64,000 nt of DNA from Cadophora sp. MPI-SDFR-AT-0126 (lineage: Eukaryota; Ascomycota; Leotiomycetes; Helotiales; Ploettnerulaceae), in NCBI GenBank assembly GCA_020747065.1, contig JAGMVK010000009.1, positions 434,001 through 498,000 of the forward strand, read 5' to 3'. Both the position numbers and the translations under genes were made by a program. Positions 35,582 to 47,589 of this stretch are shown here, in pieces. Position 1 is the first letter of the stretch. Each line of letters opens with the position of its first letter. The notes beneath the pieces are model-generated. The model ran no database searches. It saw only the letters and a program-made list of their open reading frames with translations, and was not told the origin of the DNA.

Positions 35582-36549
35582 CACGTAAAATTCGGATCAC
35601 TGCTCGAGCCGATCCCGCTGTACCTCTTACCGTGAGTTGCGCATTCCAACATTCTCAGCGCTTATTTCAAAAGCACGTAGTCATCCTGCAGCAATTAGAA
35701 ATGGGAGTGAGTGTTCATGACAATAGATTCTCGATGTCTAGATGCGCGGAATCCCTCTGCACAGAAGACCCTCAGCCTCTACTTAGCTCAAAAGCCATCC
35801 AGGCACCACTCATTCTATTTCAGGATTGGCATCCCGCCTATCTGAAGCCATTTTCCAAGGTCTCCGCTCAACTTGTCGATGATTTTCTGACCGGGGATTA
35901 CTTGGTGGCCATTCAGGGCTGATTTAAAGTCTTGGTTGGAGCTTAGAGCGGCACAGTACGTTGTGGCTGGATGCTAAACAAGGTGGTTGAAGCGCCCCAG
36001 CGAGCGATGATTGGTTATGGCTTTCTTTGCTTAGGCTTCCGCAGATAAGGTCAGGCTAAATCGTCTTCGTCACGAATTCTCGATTGTAAATTTTACGATT
36101 CTGACCTTTTTAGTGTTACAGGAGATCATCGCACTGGACAAATGCCGGTCTGGTAAACTAGTTGATCCAGTTCCATGTGTAGCAAGGCTAACAGATCTAT
36201 AGATGTGGGGTCTCGGTTTCCCCGTAGTTCTGACGATCGAATTGTGATGTTGGAGCTCTTGATTTGAGGGGAGAACGATCTCTGAGGTTGGCGCCTGGAA
36301 CCTGACTTGCTGCTTTGGGAATGAGATGTCAGTTCAGTGATTGAGTTTGGTGGTGAGAAATTTATGTGAGGGCCTTCTGTCACTGATAGCAATATCTGTT
36401 TGACGTGTTGAATCAAAATCCTTGTGACTAGAAAAACACAAAAGAAGCTCGGGCTGAGAAGTGTTTGATATGAAGAGCGTAAAGTGGTATCTTTTGGTTG
36501 TCATTAATTACGTTTGCGTACATGTACAACCCCCCTCAATATGGTGGCC
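35582..36549. other. Intergenic, no gene seen
   Basis: About 970 bp between the start of the membrane-protein gene and the stop of the next Zn2Cys6 gene. The plus-strand frame ending at 35922 overlaps the first exons of the membrane-protein gene and looks like a shadow. Confidence 0.5.
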
Positions 36550-38335
36550 TTAGAAATTCTGCATTCCAGACGCAGGAGACGTGAAGTCTTGCTGTGACTG
36601 GTTTGGGGTATAAGTGGTCTCGCTCTGTGGCGGCGAAGTGATAGAAGATGTCGACGCAGGACTCTGGCCAGGATCGCTCTCTCCAAAAGGCCATGTCATG
36701 CGGCTCTTCAATCGTGATGCAATATCATTCCAGATCTTGATCTCGCTCTGCGGGATCACATCTGGCAATATCGCATTCAGAACGAATCCTCCTACATTCT
36801 GAATGTCGCTGTGAGACCCCTCGGCGACCCGGATTGCATCCTCGGCATCCCACATGCCTTCTCGTGCTGGTGCTCGTGACAAGAGCTCGATCGCCCGTTG
36901 TTTCGTTACCGGATTAGGAGCTCGTAATGCTGTGAAAAATAAGGGTGCGATCACTCTCTGATCAGTTGAGAATGTGAGCCCTCCGCCAGAATTGACTCTT
37001 GCTGAGTCGAGAATATCACAGAGTGTGATTAGATGATCGAACTTGGCTTCCGCCTCCTCTGGTCTTCCAATCACAATAGAAACTACCAGAGAGTGTACCT
37101 TCAAAAGTGAAGCACCACATCTCATCTTGCTTAAAGGCGGTTCTCCTGTCGCGAAGGTCGCCGTAAATCTATCCATCGCTTGCGTCCAAGTATCGAGAGC
37201 GGCGTTATGAAGCCTGCCTTGCACAAGAGGATCGGGAGGTTTGTGTTCGAGAAGGCTAGGACTTACTTCAGTCGAGGTTCGGTCGGCCATGACGGTCGCT
37301 GATATGGTATCTATGGCATGTCGTGCTGTATCGAGGGAGAAGAAAGTTGTAGGTATCGGGAGGTTTCCAGCTCGCTTCAGAGCGACCCAGAGAGATGTGC
37401 GTTCTTTTTGTAGAGCTGGATTAATGAATGTGGCTGTCTGTACTCCGAGAGCTAAAAGCGGAGGAGCAAATTCCTTCTCCCACTCCTCGGCGTGTACACC
37501 TCGTTGAGTCCTATGCGATTTGATGTCCGCTAAAATTCTCAACCCCGCCTTTAGGTGTATTATTGCAGAAGCACTGAGGATGTTAGCATACTCGCCCGAT
37601 AGAGGTCAGAGCGAAGACCACAACTGGAGCAGTTGTCCTTGCTAATAGCTTCGGAACAAAGGACTTCGCTGAATGGAGTTGAGCAATAACTTACTGGTTT
37701 CCAAGAAGGCAATCGATAGAAGCGAATAAGATACATGATGTCAATGTCAAATCCAGTGGAGGCATACGAGTAGTCATCAAGTGGTGGAGACTACTAATCG
37801 CTTTTGTGTATTGCCGAAACGCAAATGCCTGAAGGTTTGATGTGTCATCCATCCCGTCTTGCCTCCGCCTCTCGTTGAATTCTTGGTGCATTGCTGCAAT
37901 TGCAATCACAGCGTGTCGGATCGAAGGTTCCCCATGACTGCTCTGGACTACCCTTCGTTCCCAAAAGTCGCTGGAGAAGAAGCCGGACAAGCTGGGGGCG
38001 CTGAACGTGCTGAAGAAGTACAACAACTTCTGTTCCATGGGGTCCTCACCACCACTGAGGGTTCTGGTGGGGGCAGGGAGCTTCTGTGGTGCATCCTTGG
38101 AATTGCTCTGCGTGGCATAGCCATCGCATTTCCTCCCTGTTGAAGTACATCGTTTGCAAAAGGGCTTTTCCTCGCCACACTTGACCCTCCGAATTCTATC
38201 ATTGCGATCAGTTGAGGCTTTGAACTCGAAGTTAAGGTTATTTGCCCCTCCTTGAGCCACTTACTTGCAAGTGAGACACCCCAACCTTGACGGAGTTCCA
38301 CAGATCCTGTACCTATGCGTAGCTTTTGGCTTCAT
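36550..38335 (-). CDS. Zn2Cys6 transcription factor (Fungal_trans_2 type)
   Basis: Three exons: 38265-38335, 37695-38195 and 36550-37573, giving 531 residues. The zinc cluster is at about residues 20-46 and is split by the first intron: CLTCK joins IRRVKCGEEKPFCKRCTSTGRKC. After a short linker comes the segment LLYFFSTFSAPSLSGFF...IRHAVIAIAAMHQ and, across the second intron, LLGNHASAIIHLKAGLRIL, both typical of the PF11951-type regulators. The last 60 residues are Ser/Thr/Pro/Gln-rich. Nuclear DNA-binding regulator; targets unknown. It is not next to an obvious pathway gene. Confidence 0.9.
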
Positions 38336-41300
38336 CGTGAGCACAGGTATGGCTGACGTGAAAGCAGAGAGGGTGATGGGTTCCGTCTCATAATAATGAC
38401 GCCGCGGGTGTGCAGGAACTAGAGGATGGCAGTCAAATTTAGGGCGACGGTACCAGTTGTATCCGCCATGAAGGTGTCGGCAGATAGCCGACTTTGGTTT
38501 GCCCCTGTGGGACGAGGACCTTCTTCTCCACCTTCCTGATGCTCTATCTGCATGCAATATTCCACATGTCAGGGATGTTGGTTGGCCGGACCCAATTTCT
38601 CATGGGCTCGTCGATTGAAGGCGGCTTAACGCGCTTTTTGTTCTGTGCATGGGATCGGATATGATCCAATTAAGGGCTGCCACTCGTCCCCTGTGATAAG
38701 TTTTGCTCCACACAGCCACACCATATTCATCTTAGACTTGGTCAAAACGCAGCTTCCGGACCCCAAAGTTTTAAATCCGGGCTTGGCCGAAGCGGCTGCC
38801 CTCTGATCCCCGACCAGCACATCCCCGTGCCATGGTTGTGGGTCTCTTCCCGAGGGTTGAACTCTGAAGCTCCAAAGACTATCTGATGGACTCTCGGGGC
38901 TGGAGGCAAATTTTCTTTCTCATGATGAGATGGAACCTTAGAAAACGCTCCTAAATTCCGATCTATCAGAAGTCCGGCAACTACGGCCAGCTTAGCCGTA
39001 CAGAAGAGGTGTAGCTAAGCGATGTTTTCTCGGCTATCATTGGGCCACGAAAGAGCCCAACGGCGCTTGCAACAAAACCAAAAATCCCCCCTTCTTATCA
39101 TCATCGACGTCTCCACAGCCCACCTCCACCAAGACCCCCAAAAATCGATCCACCAATCCTCAAGCGCGTGTAGCCGCTCCTCCTTTTTCCTTTCATTGGT
39201 GCGGTGTCCTGAAAGAGAGCTAATTAAGGTTTTATATGTGTATCATTGCACCACAGCGATCATCCAAGCCATCAGATGCACCTTCTTGTGGACGGCGATC
39301 TGGCAAAAAAGATAGGTAGTAAAGCGCCATAGAATCATCACTTCTATGAAACACCGAAATGTTGATTTCAATGGCGATTCTAGGGCTGCTTGGCTTCGAT
39401 TGAGCAACGATCCCCCTCTTCGAAAAAGACCGGAGCATGTGCCGGCCAATTTCTATCGAAACGATCTACGCCGAATCAGGTCATATCTCCTCCCATACCG
39501 GAGGGGGAGTCAAAAATTGATTATGGATGCTCCTTCTTGTGGACGAAAAGTTTGAACTAAAACATGCCTGTCTCTCCTTTCAGAGTTTGACATAATAATC
39601 CCCGCATCGCTAACCCAGCTCGTCCAGATCAGGATTCACTTGCATCAACACCATGAAGATTCATGAAATAATTGCAGCATCTTTCCACAGCCTCTTTCCT
39701 GACCGCTGCAAAAAATGCAACCTGATGAGCTTCTCACGGACTTGCTAATTCCTTTAGATGCTGACGCGTCAGTCATATCACATATGGAAACTATCAAGAA
39801 GGAGGACGGGCCGATGCATCTCGATGCCATCCTATCAGAAGTCCGTTTCCTCGTGTTTGAGAAGCGGTAGGAATCGAGCCCTGTCTGTCGGGTCGTCCCG
39901 TCTACCAGTAGTGTCGTGGCGGTTTGTGAATGTGATCCAGGCATATGGTATTCCCCAACTTGACATCTCGTTGAGACGTATCGAGATATCAGGCATTCTG
40001 ATATTCTGAAGATTCGAGACATTCGACATGCGCTGTTTGTGAGATAAGCATTTATTTTCACGCCCCTTCTGTTGAGCTAAAGGACAGTTTTGCTTTTGGC
40101 AAGTTTTCAAACGGTCGGCAATTAGCTTTTGAACTTTCACTTTCTTCCAAATATAGAAACGCTAGTCCAAGGTTGCAGTGCATATTCAATTGGAATCCCA
40201 TCCTATATGTCACCTGCGGAGGTACAGAGCCTGAAAGACATGTGAGTTCGAACCTTGGAATATACGAAGCCGTGCCACATAACAGCATGCCAAATCCTTC
40301 GAGAAATCTCGTCACCGTTCGAGACCGGCTCTAGCTTCCTTCTCGAACCAATCACTCTATCGGTTTCACCTCGGAGAATTGTCGTCTTTATCCTTTCGAG
40401 CCGCCAAGCTGTCCTCTCTCAAGGTCTCAACGCCTCTTTCTTCCTCTGATGGGTGTCTCCTTGTCTCCTCCGGCGCCAAATCCAACCTGCAGCCTGCCAA
40501 AACAGACTCTTTCCTTCAAGCGCGCAAACCATCTTGCAGAATCCCAGCACCGTAGCCCCGGAGTGGGGAATTGTCGAGGCAGGACCTGCGTTGGGGGCTG
40601 AAATCAATCTATCACGGCCGGCAGTGGATTCTCACTTCTCACCCCCGCTTGACTTGGCATTTTGTCCTTCCTAATACAGCAGCTGACAAGACTTTCATTG
40701 CTGGGGTATCACGGTATCGAAGTCTAGATTCGACAGCAGAAAACCAGAGATACGTTACAGCAGATCTTCCAACGGGCAACTCCTCATCTTTTCCATCCTA
40801 ACAGCTTCACACGGCCACACCGAGTCAGCTATCCTTGGCGCTCTTGCCCGTCGTGCATTTCCTACGGGGTCTGAGGTTCTTCTGTCAGTTGGAAGTCGAT
40901 TTTTATGGAGTGTGGTATCGCGCACAGATTCCGCCATCGCGATTGTCCACATGGGAAGTGGGAACTATGGATCTGGTGCGCGGCCCCATATCACTCTTTG
41001 GGAGACGTGCCATGGTCGGAATCGTTCGATGTGAAATTGGATATCGACAGGGATAAGGATATCCCGAGAAGACTCTGGAGAAGAAGTCCGTGCCATTGAT
41101 TGGAAATCATTCCGCTTAGAATATGGCAATGGCTTCATTTCAAAGGTGGAGTTTTCCTCGGATTTTGTTTGGTGTTCTCACCAGCATTATTTGAAATAAA
41201 TTATTTTTTAATTTGACGGCAGAATGAAAGTAATCAGATGTCTTTTGCTACATCAGGGGAGTCCAACCATGGTATTCCTTTCCAAGCACCAAAACTCCTT

Positions 41301-41406
41301 TCGGTTCTTAATTCCATCTCCATCTCGCAATCCAACCATTATCCGCGCTTGCCCAATACCAGTATACAAAACTGCCTCTCATCGATACGATACTCACACC
41401 ATACTC
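38336..41406. other. Intergenic, 3.1 kb, no gene seen; short dispersed direct repeats
   Basis: No frame has domain or splice support. Two pairs of short direct repeats are present (20 bp with one mismatch at 39275-39294 and 39526-39545; 14 bp at 38963-38976 and 39832-39845). These may mark an eroded mobile element, but no terminal repeat or transposase is seen. Confidence 0.45.
39275..39545. repeat. Direct repeat pair, 20 bp with one mismatch, 251 bp apart
   Basis: The copies are at 39275-39294 and 39526-39545 and share GATGC, a variable base, then CCTTCTTGTGGACG. The segment between also has a 7-bp hairpin, CATAGAA/TTCTATG, at about 39329-39349. Origin unknown; it may be a remnant of a small element. 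Confidence 0.5.
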
Positions 41407-42337
41407 CTACTTTCTATGTCGGTGATTTTCCTCCTCAGCGCCATACCGATTATGATACCCGATATCGAATTCCTGCTCCAAGCCCCCTCGGTGCCCAACA
41501 TCTCTTTGTTCTTCAGGGGCCTCGTAACCTTCGCTCTTCACGCGCATGGTTTTCAACTCGTTCAGCTTCTGCGCATCTTTGTCGTCTTCCGGAATAGCGT
41601 AGACGCCTCGTCTAGTTGTCGCCCACTCGGTCTTGATGTCGAGAGCTAGTGCTGCAAAAGTAGAGACCCTTGATTGACCTCAGATTTAGCATTACTTTCT
41701 GTTTAGAAAACTGAAGATAGTAACGGGCGAGCGATCCGACTTACGTCCCGCACAGGGTCATTGCCCATAAAGCCTTGTAGTCCCTACATACGCTCGCCTC
41801 TGCCTCTCCGCCCCAGACCTGCCTCGAGCATACCTTGGACAGAACATGCGAGGTGCTTATTGACCAGCTCAGCAGCGCAAATCCAAGAGCCCAGAGTATA
41901 GATATTCCGCCATTCAGTAGCCAGTTGAAGCGTGGGGAGAGGTATGTGAAATTATATAGTATGATCGTGATGAGGAGGGCGATGATAGTTGCGACAGAGA
42001 CGGTCAGGAGCTATTGGAACATTTATCAGCTATTGTACTGGTATATTCAAGTATATTCAAGATGCAGATATGTAGTGCAAAATTTGGCAAGGCTCGGGGA
42101 GTACTTACGAGAATAAATGTCCAAGGAATAGCGAAATTCTCGTCTCCTGAATGAAGTACCTGATCAGCTATTGCAAAGAGAAGAGACAAAGTGGCACATA
42201 CGCAGATGATACATGAAATACCCCATTATCCCGCTCACTACCAGCGAAGACAGTAGCTGTGCAGACCGTAGTCCATGGAACAAGAATCGTGGATAGGGGG
42301 ACGGCACCCCGCCTCGAATGTTGCGCTTCAAGCCCAT
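41407..42337 (-). CDS. MARVEL-domain tetraspan membrane protein
   Basis: Four exons: 42202-42337, 42109-42146, 41745-42010 and 41407-41668, giving 233 residues; exon 2 is only 38 bp. Four membrane spans are read (LLSSLVVSGIMGYFMY; FAIPWTFILLLTVSVATIIALLI; ISILWALGFALLSWSI; ALWAMTLCGTVSTFAALAL). SRQVWGGEAEASVCRDYKALWAM before the last span is typical of fungal MARVEL proteins. The last intron uses an AAG acceptor (41669-41671), less common but required to keep frame. A cytosolic charged tail of about 70 residues follows. The family acts in membrane apposition and cortex organisation; the exact role is not known. Confidence 0.85.
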
Positions 42338-43453
42338 CTCGTCTCTCCCTTCCAGCTCCAACTCAATTTTGATGCAATTCCAGTTTCTTCGGTCGGATCC
42401 TATTTGGGGGGATGGAAGAAGTCGAGATGATGTTGAGTTTGAAGAGAGGAAAGGAGAGATGAGATGGCTGAAATTCAGGTCGCCGATGCGTTTCACATCA
42501 GCCTCATTCGTGGTGGTACGGAATTGGTCTTTAGGGTGGTGCGGCTGATAGGGATGGCCCGCGCTGGTGGACTGTGGGGGCGATATCTGGGGCTAGATGT
42601 GCTACATGCTACGCAGTCTCCATCTGCTTCTGGATATCTGAGAATACCCCTCTCGTCTTCTAGACAATCCCTTCGAGTCCTGTGGACTTATAACTTAGAT
42701 GCGATGACGCTTTCTCTTTCTGTTTTACAATGTTGAACGGCTCATCACGGAAATTCGAAGCACTTCATAATACCTCAACGCATATATTATTACTCTTCTT
42801 TATTCAAATATGCACATCAAAAACTCCACAAGTGGCGGCGATCATCCTCCCTCAACAATAATTCTTTGGAGCGGTCTCTTGGAACATTGCATCCAAGAGA
42901 TCTCCTTGCATTGCGGGCGAATTGGTGATATTGAGTAAAAGAACAAAAACTTACACGGATCTACAGATTATCCCAGTAAGAAGAAGTTAACAGCCCAAAC
43001 TTACTGTAACGAAGGTGGTAGGCAGGTTGCTGGGACAGGTCAACACTTGCGTGGGGGTTGACTTAGGAGGGAGGAGGATCTAGCTGGCGCTGTTGTACGG
43101 GGAAGGTAAATGAAGGGATCACAGTATTCTAAAATGGTAAGATTGAAATGTCACACGCTTCTCTCCTAGTCCCAAGAAAATGTCCTTGCTTTGGACACTA
43201 GATGAGGGAGCACGACTCACTTGGGTTGAAGTTTAAGCGAGATTGCAGTAAATATATGGTAACTAGAAAATTTCTGAGGCGAGGAAGACTGGACCGATCT
43301 AATGTGACTTCACAGGTTTGGTTTGGTAGGTATTTTCAAGTTCAGATTATTCCTAACCTCCACGCGTATCCTTCTATGATTAACATGTTAATTACATCGA
43401 AAACAAATACAAAAGGGGTATTCATGACAAAATATAAGGCAACCACATTTTAC
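42338..43453. other. Intergenic, no gene seen
   Basis: 1.1 kb between the MARVEL gene start and the ATPase stop. An open frame from 43202 overlaps the ATPase 3' end on the other strand and is taken as a shadow. Confidence 0.5.
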
Positions 43454-46400
43454 TCAAACCCTCTCATCACCAACCATCGGCTGCGATCCCTGCTGGAGAG
43501 ACCTCGCAGATGTCTTCTCATTCCCACTCATGCTATCGCCACTCCTACTCGTCGGCCGCCTACTAAGACTGCGAATACTGCTCGCCTGACTCTTCGCCAT
43601 CGTGAAGAACCCCTGTCTAAGACCCAGCTTGCGCGAACGGCGATGTTCCATGTCATCATCACTACCAGCCTCAAACAGTCTGAAAGAGCGCTTGATAGCT
43701 TTCCAACCTTCAATACCCAGCACGAAGACGAAGATTGAGCCGAAGGAGAGGGCCCATTCCCAGGTAATTCCCTTGTGTTTGAAGACGCGGGTGTTGAGGT
43801 AGGGGATGTAGACGGCGGGGAAGACGGACACGGCACCGATCATGACGGACCAGAAGAGGAATCTGTTCTCGTAGACGTCTCTGAAGAAGGGGAAGCGGCT
43901 GTTGGTCATGGGGTCGAGACGGAACATGCTGCGGCGGAGGGACTTGAATTCCCAAGCCGAAACGAGGATGAGCCAGGTGAGCTCTGCGAAGACGGCGGCA
44001 CGGGCTCGGAAGACGGGTTCGCAGGAGGTGCCGGGATGGTTGTTGTATCGGGCGTTGCATTCGTGGCCGAGGTTGCCGTCGTTGGCGCCGTATATGATGA
44101 TGACGAAGGTGAGGATTGTGCAGGTTCCCATAATTATGCCATAGACTACCATGTCAACCATGATCTGAGGAGTGAAAACTCCCCACTTAATCTTGTGAGG
44201 AGGACGTTGCATGATCTCCGAACTCGGCTTCTCACGACCAAGACCGAAGGCAGGAAATGAGGAGGTCAGCATGTTGACCCAGAGGATCTGAAGTGGAGAG
44301 AGGGGGAACACGGATTGTCCTGACGAATCTTGGAAACCGAGACCTGCAATCAAGAGGATCACCTCGCCGACGTTGGATGTTAGGAGATGAAGCACGAACT
44401 TCTGGATATTGTCGAACATGCGGCGACCTTCACGGATAGCTGACACGATACTGTTGAACTTGTCGTCTGTGAGGACGATCTTGGCGGCATTTTTGGCCAC
44501 ATCGGACCCTGCAAGACCCATAGCGATACCAACGTCTGCTGATGAGAGGGACGGGGCATCGTTGACACCATCTCCTGTCATGGCCATGTAGAGGCGGCGA
44601 CGTCGAAGTGCTTCGATCATGCGGGTCTTGGTGTCTGGTGCGCAGCGTGCAATGACGAGGGGAAGTTCAGGGAGTGCGTCGATTTCGGCGTTTGACAGCT
44701 TGTCGAAATCGGTTGCTTTGAAGACGATGGAGTCGGCCACATCCTTGGGAAGGATATTGATGTTACGTGGGATGATACCGATTTCTTTAGCGATAGCTTC
44801 AGCGGTTGCTGGATGATCTCCCTGTTTCTTGTCAGTGCGTTTTCAGACAGTGATTTCATGAGGTAACTCACAGTAAGCATGTGGACTTTGATTCCAGCCT
44901 CGGAACACTCTCGAACAGCGTCCTTAGTCTCATCACGAGGAGGATCATAAATTCCAACAAGACCGACAAGAGTTAGGTCTTCTTCGACTTGTGGTCGAAG
45001 CTCGTCAACGTTACTTCCATGTTTCTCCTCCTTCTTCGGCTCAATCTTAAATTCTCCAGGCCATACTTTCGAAGCGACAGCCAAAACACGTTGACCCTGT
45101 CTGGCAAAATGGTCCATCTGGGCAAGAACACTCTCCTTCAGAGCATCGGTCATGGGCTCGTTCCTGTCTCCAGTGCCGACAGAGCTGCAGAGATCAAGGA
45201 CTCGCTCAACAGCACCTTTGGTGTAGACGACCCACTGTTGATCATCTGGGGTCTTATAGACAACAGACATACGCTTGATAGTGCTATCAAATGGATACTC
45301 GGCGATTTGCTTCCATCCTTTTGCTTCAAGACCTCTCTTGCCATAGTCGAAACGGTGAGCGAAGACTTGGAGGGCGATCTCAGTTGGTTCGCCTGATGTG
45401 TTCCACTTCTTGACCTTGCCGCCCTCAGCGAGCTCTTGCTTGACGGAAGCGAGATTGCAGAGAGCAGTCGGTCGAAGGAAAGCTTCAAGGTCGTCGTTCA
45501 TGGTTGCGGGCTCTTCATCAGACTCTTTTTCGGTCTTCTGCTGGTCTTTGGCCAACTTTTCAGCTGGAACATCGAACTTGAGAGCAGCAGCACTGCGTTG
45601 ATGGTCAAAGTCCTGCTTCTCGTCTGGTGTGGTGGCAGGTGAAATAGCCTCAGACCCGACAACAACCTCCCCCTGAGTTGGGTCGTTGGGGTCCATGGAG
45701 TTGTTGACGGTGTAGACTCCGACCTTGGGTAGCCAGACTTTCTTAACGATCATTGCACCCTGTGTGAGAGTACCAGTCTTATCGGAGCAGATATTGGTAA
45801 TTCCTCCGAGTGCTTCCAATGCCGAAAGATCTCGAACGACAACGTTGGCTTTTCGCATGACTGTCATTCCAACAACCATGGTGATTGTCAAGACGGCAAT
45901 CAGAGATTCAGGGATGATGGCGATTCCGGTGGAGATAGCATAGATGGCGACCTCATCGGTAACTTTGAATTTGTTGACGGCGAAGACAACAATCGCAAGG
46001 AGGATGGCGCAGCCGAACAGGATGTACGCGAGCTTCGAGAGTTTTCGCTGAAGGGGGGTGCCTTCAGTGAGACCCAGAAACTTTCCAACTCCATCGTATA
46101 TTCTGAGAGCAAGCCCTTTGAGTGGTTGGATAAATCCATGTTTCTTGTAGTTCATCGATCGTCCTTCCTTGCGCTTCGTCTTTGTGGTGGATTCAGCAAT
46201 TTTGCCGACTTCTGTCATCATGCCAGTTCCATATGCGATCCCTCGACCTCGACCTTTGGTAACAGGTGTGGTTGAGTAGCATACGTTGAGACGATCAGCA
46301 ACAGGTACATCTTCTTCCGAAGTAGCCACAACGTCTGTGTGGGGTATGAGAATGTTGGCTTCGACTCGCTTCTCGACGGGTTCAGATTCGCCGGTCAGGG

Positions 46401-47037
46401 ACTTCTCGTCACAGTTGAGATTCATGGTTTCGAACATGCGTATGTCTGCGGGGACGGTGTCTCCTGTCTTGATAATGATGATATCTCCGGGAACGACTTC
46501 GGCACTATATAGAAGTCAGCGCATACCGATGTAGGAGAAAGCCGAGAAATTTTACCTGGGAATAACTTCAACCTTGTTGTCTCTCAAGACAGAAGCACTA
46601 GGCGAGGAGAGTGCTCTCAGGGAGTCCATCTTCTTCTCCGCTTTGAACTCTTGGAAGAATCCAATGGATACATTGAGGACGATGACTGCAGTAAGTACGC
46701 CACCTTCAACAAAGTCCTCAACTCCATAACTGAGACCCATTGCAAAGACAAGGACCTGTACTGTGTCAGAAGAGCCAGACGAAATCAATCAGTAACTCGA
46801 TTTTGTCACACTTACCAGAATCATGGCATTGGAAACCTGCTTTCCGAGGATTTTGTACCACGGGGTACCACCTCCAGTGTTGAGCTCATTAGGCGGGTGG
46901 GTTTTCTGGATTTCAGCTACCTGACTAGCCGTCAATCCAGTTTCGATGTTGGTGTTCAATTGCCTGGCAGTCTCTTCGACTGAAAGCAAGAACGGATGGC
47001 GATCAGTCTTGATGTGAGCGGACTTCTTGGGTGCCAT
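43454..47037 (-). CDS. ena: Sodium/lithium P-type ATPase (ENA, type IID)
   Basis: Four exons: 46816-47037, 46556-46755, 44872-46504 and 43454-44821, giving 1140 residues, close to other fungal ENA pumps. The phosphorylation site CSDKTGTLT has Asp382; TGES lies in the actuator domain, IPESL in span 4, MLTGDHPATA across the last intron, and TGDGVNDAPSL in the P domain. The IIPESL motif and the family-typical N-terminal segment HPFLLSVEETARQLNTN point to ENA rather than SERCA or H+-ATPase. It pumps Na+, Li+ or K+ out across the plasma membrane, mainly at high salt or alkaline pH (family knowledge). The Ser-rich C-terminal tail is a likely phosphorylation region. Confidence 0.96.
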
Positions 47038-47413
47038 GGTGGAGGTTTGTTGTGGTATTGCTTTCGTAATGTTGTGTTCAGGATGTGATTGGGATACTAT
47101 TCCTAGTCGAGGGCTGATCTAGAAATTAGTATGGCCTTTCCAAAATAGCAAAAAAATTTGTGGTTCAAGAACACATGACGAAAGTCCAGGTTCCTGGATC
47201 AACAGATGGGGGTTAGAGGAATGACACATACAATAGAGAAGGGAATGTCTAGTGTGCGTTCATATAGAAATTTTGAGATTATTTCAGCTCTTTGTCTTGG
47301 GAGAAATGACGAAGAGGGAATAACCCGCTGTATATATACCATGACACTGACCGGCAAAGACGGCATCATGAACCCTGATAACACACACTGTGGTTGACCC
47401 ACCATCGCAAGTA

Positions 47414-47589
47414 GCCAAGAGAAGGCTGCTCATACGATGTCTGACTACCAATAAGTTGGTGGGAAGGTGGTGAGATAGTTGGTGTTTACAAGAGACCAAG
47501 CCTTGGCGAAGCGGCCTCTAGTGCGTCTTTAGCGGGCGGAAAAAGTGGCGGAGCAGAGGAAAACCTTGGGTCGGAGAGGGATAGCCAAG
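47414..47589. promoter_or_regulatory. Three PacC consensus sites upstream of the ENA ATPase
   Basis: GCCAAG is found at 47414-47419 and 47584-47589 and its complement CTTGGC at 47502-47507. These lie 377-552 bp before the ATPase ATG, in a 176-bp cluster. GCCARG is the known core of PacC/Rim101 sites, and fungal ENA genes are known to respond to alkaline pH. Binding here is inference. Confidence 0.5.
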
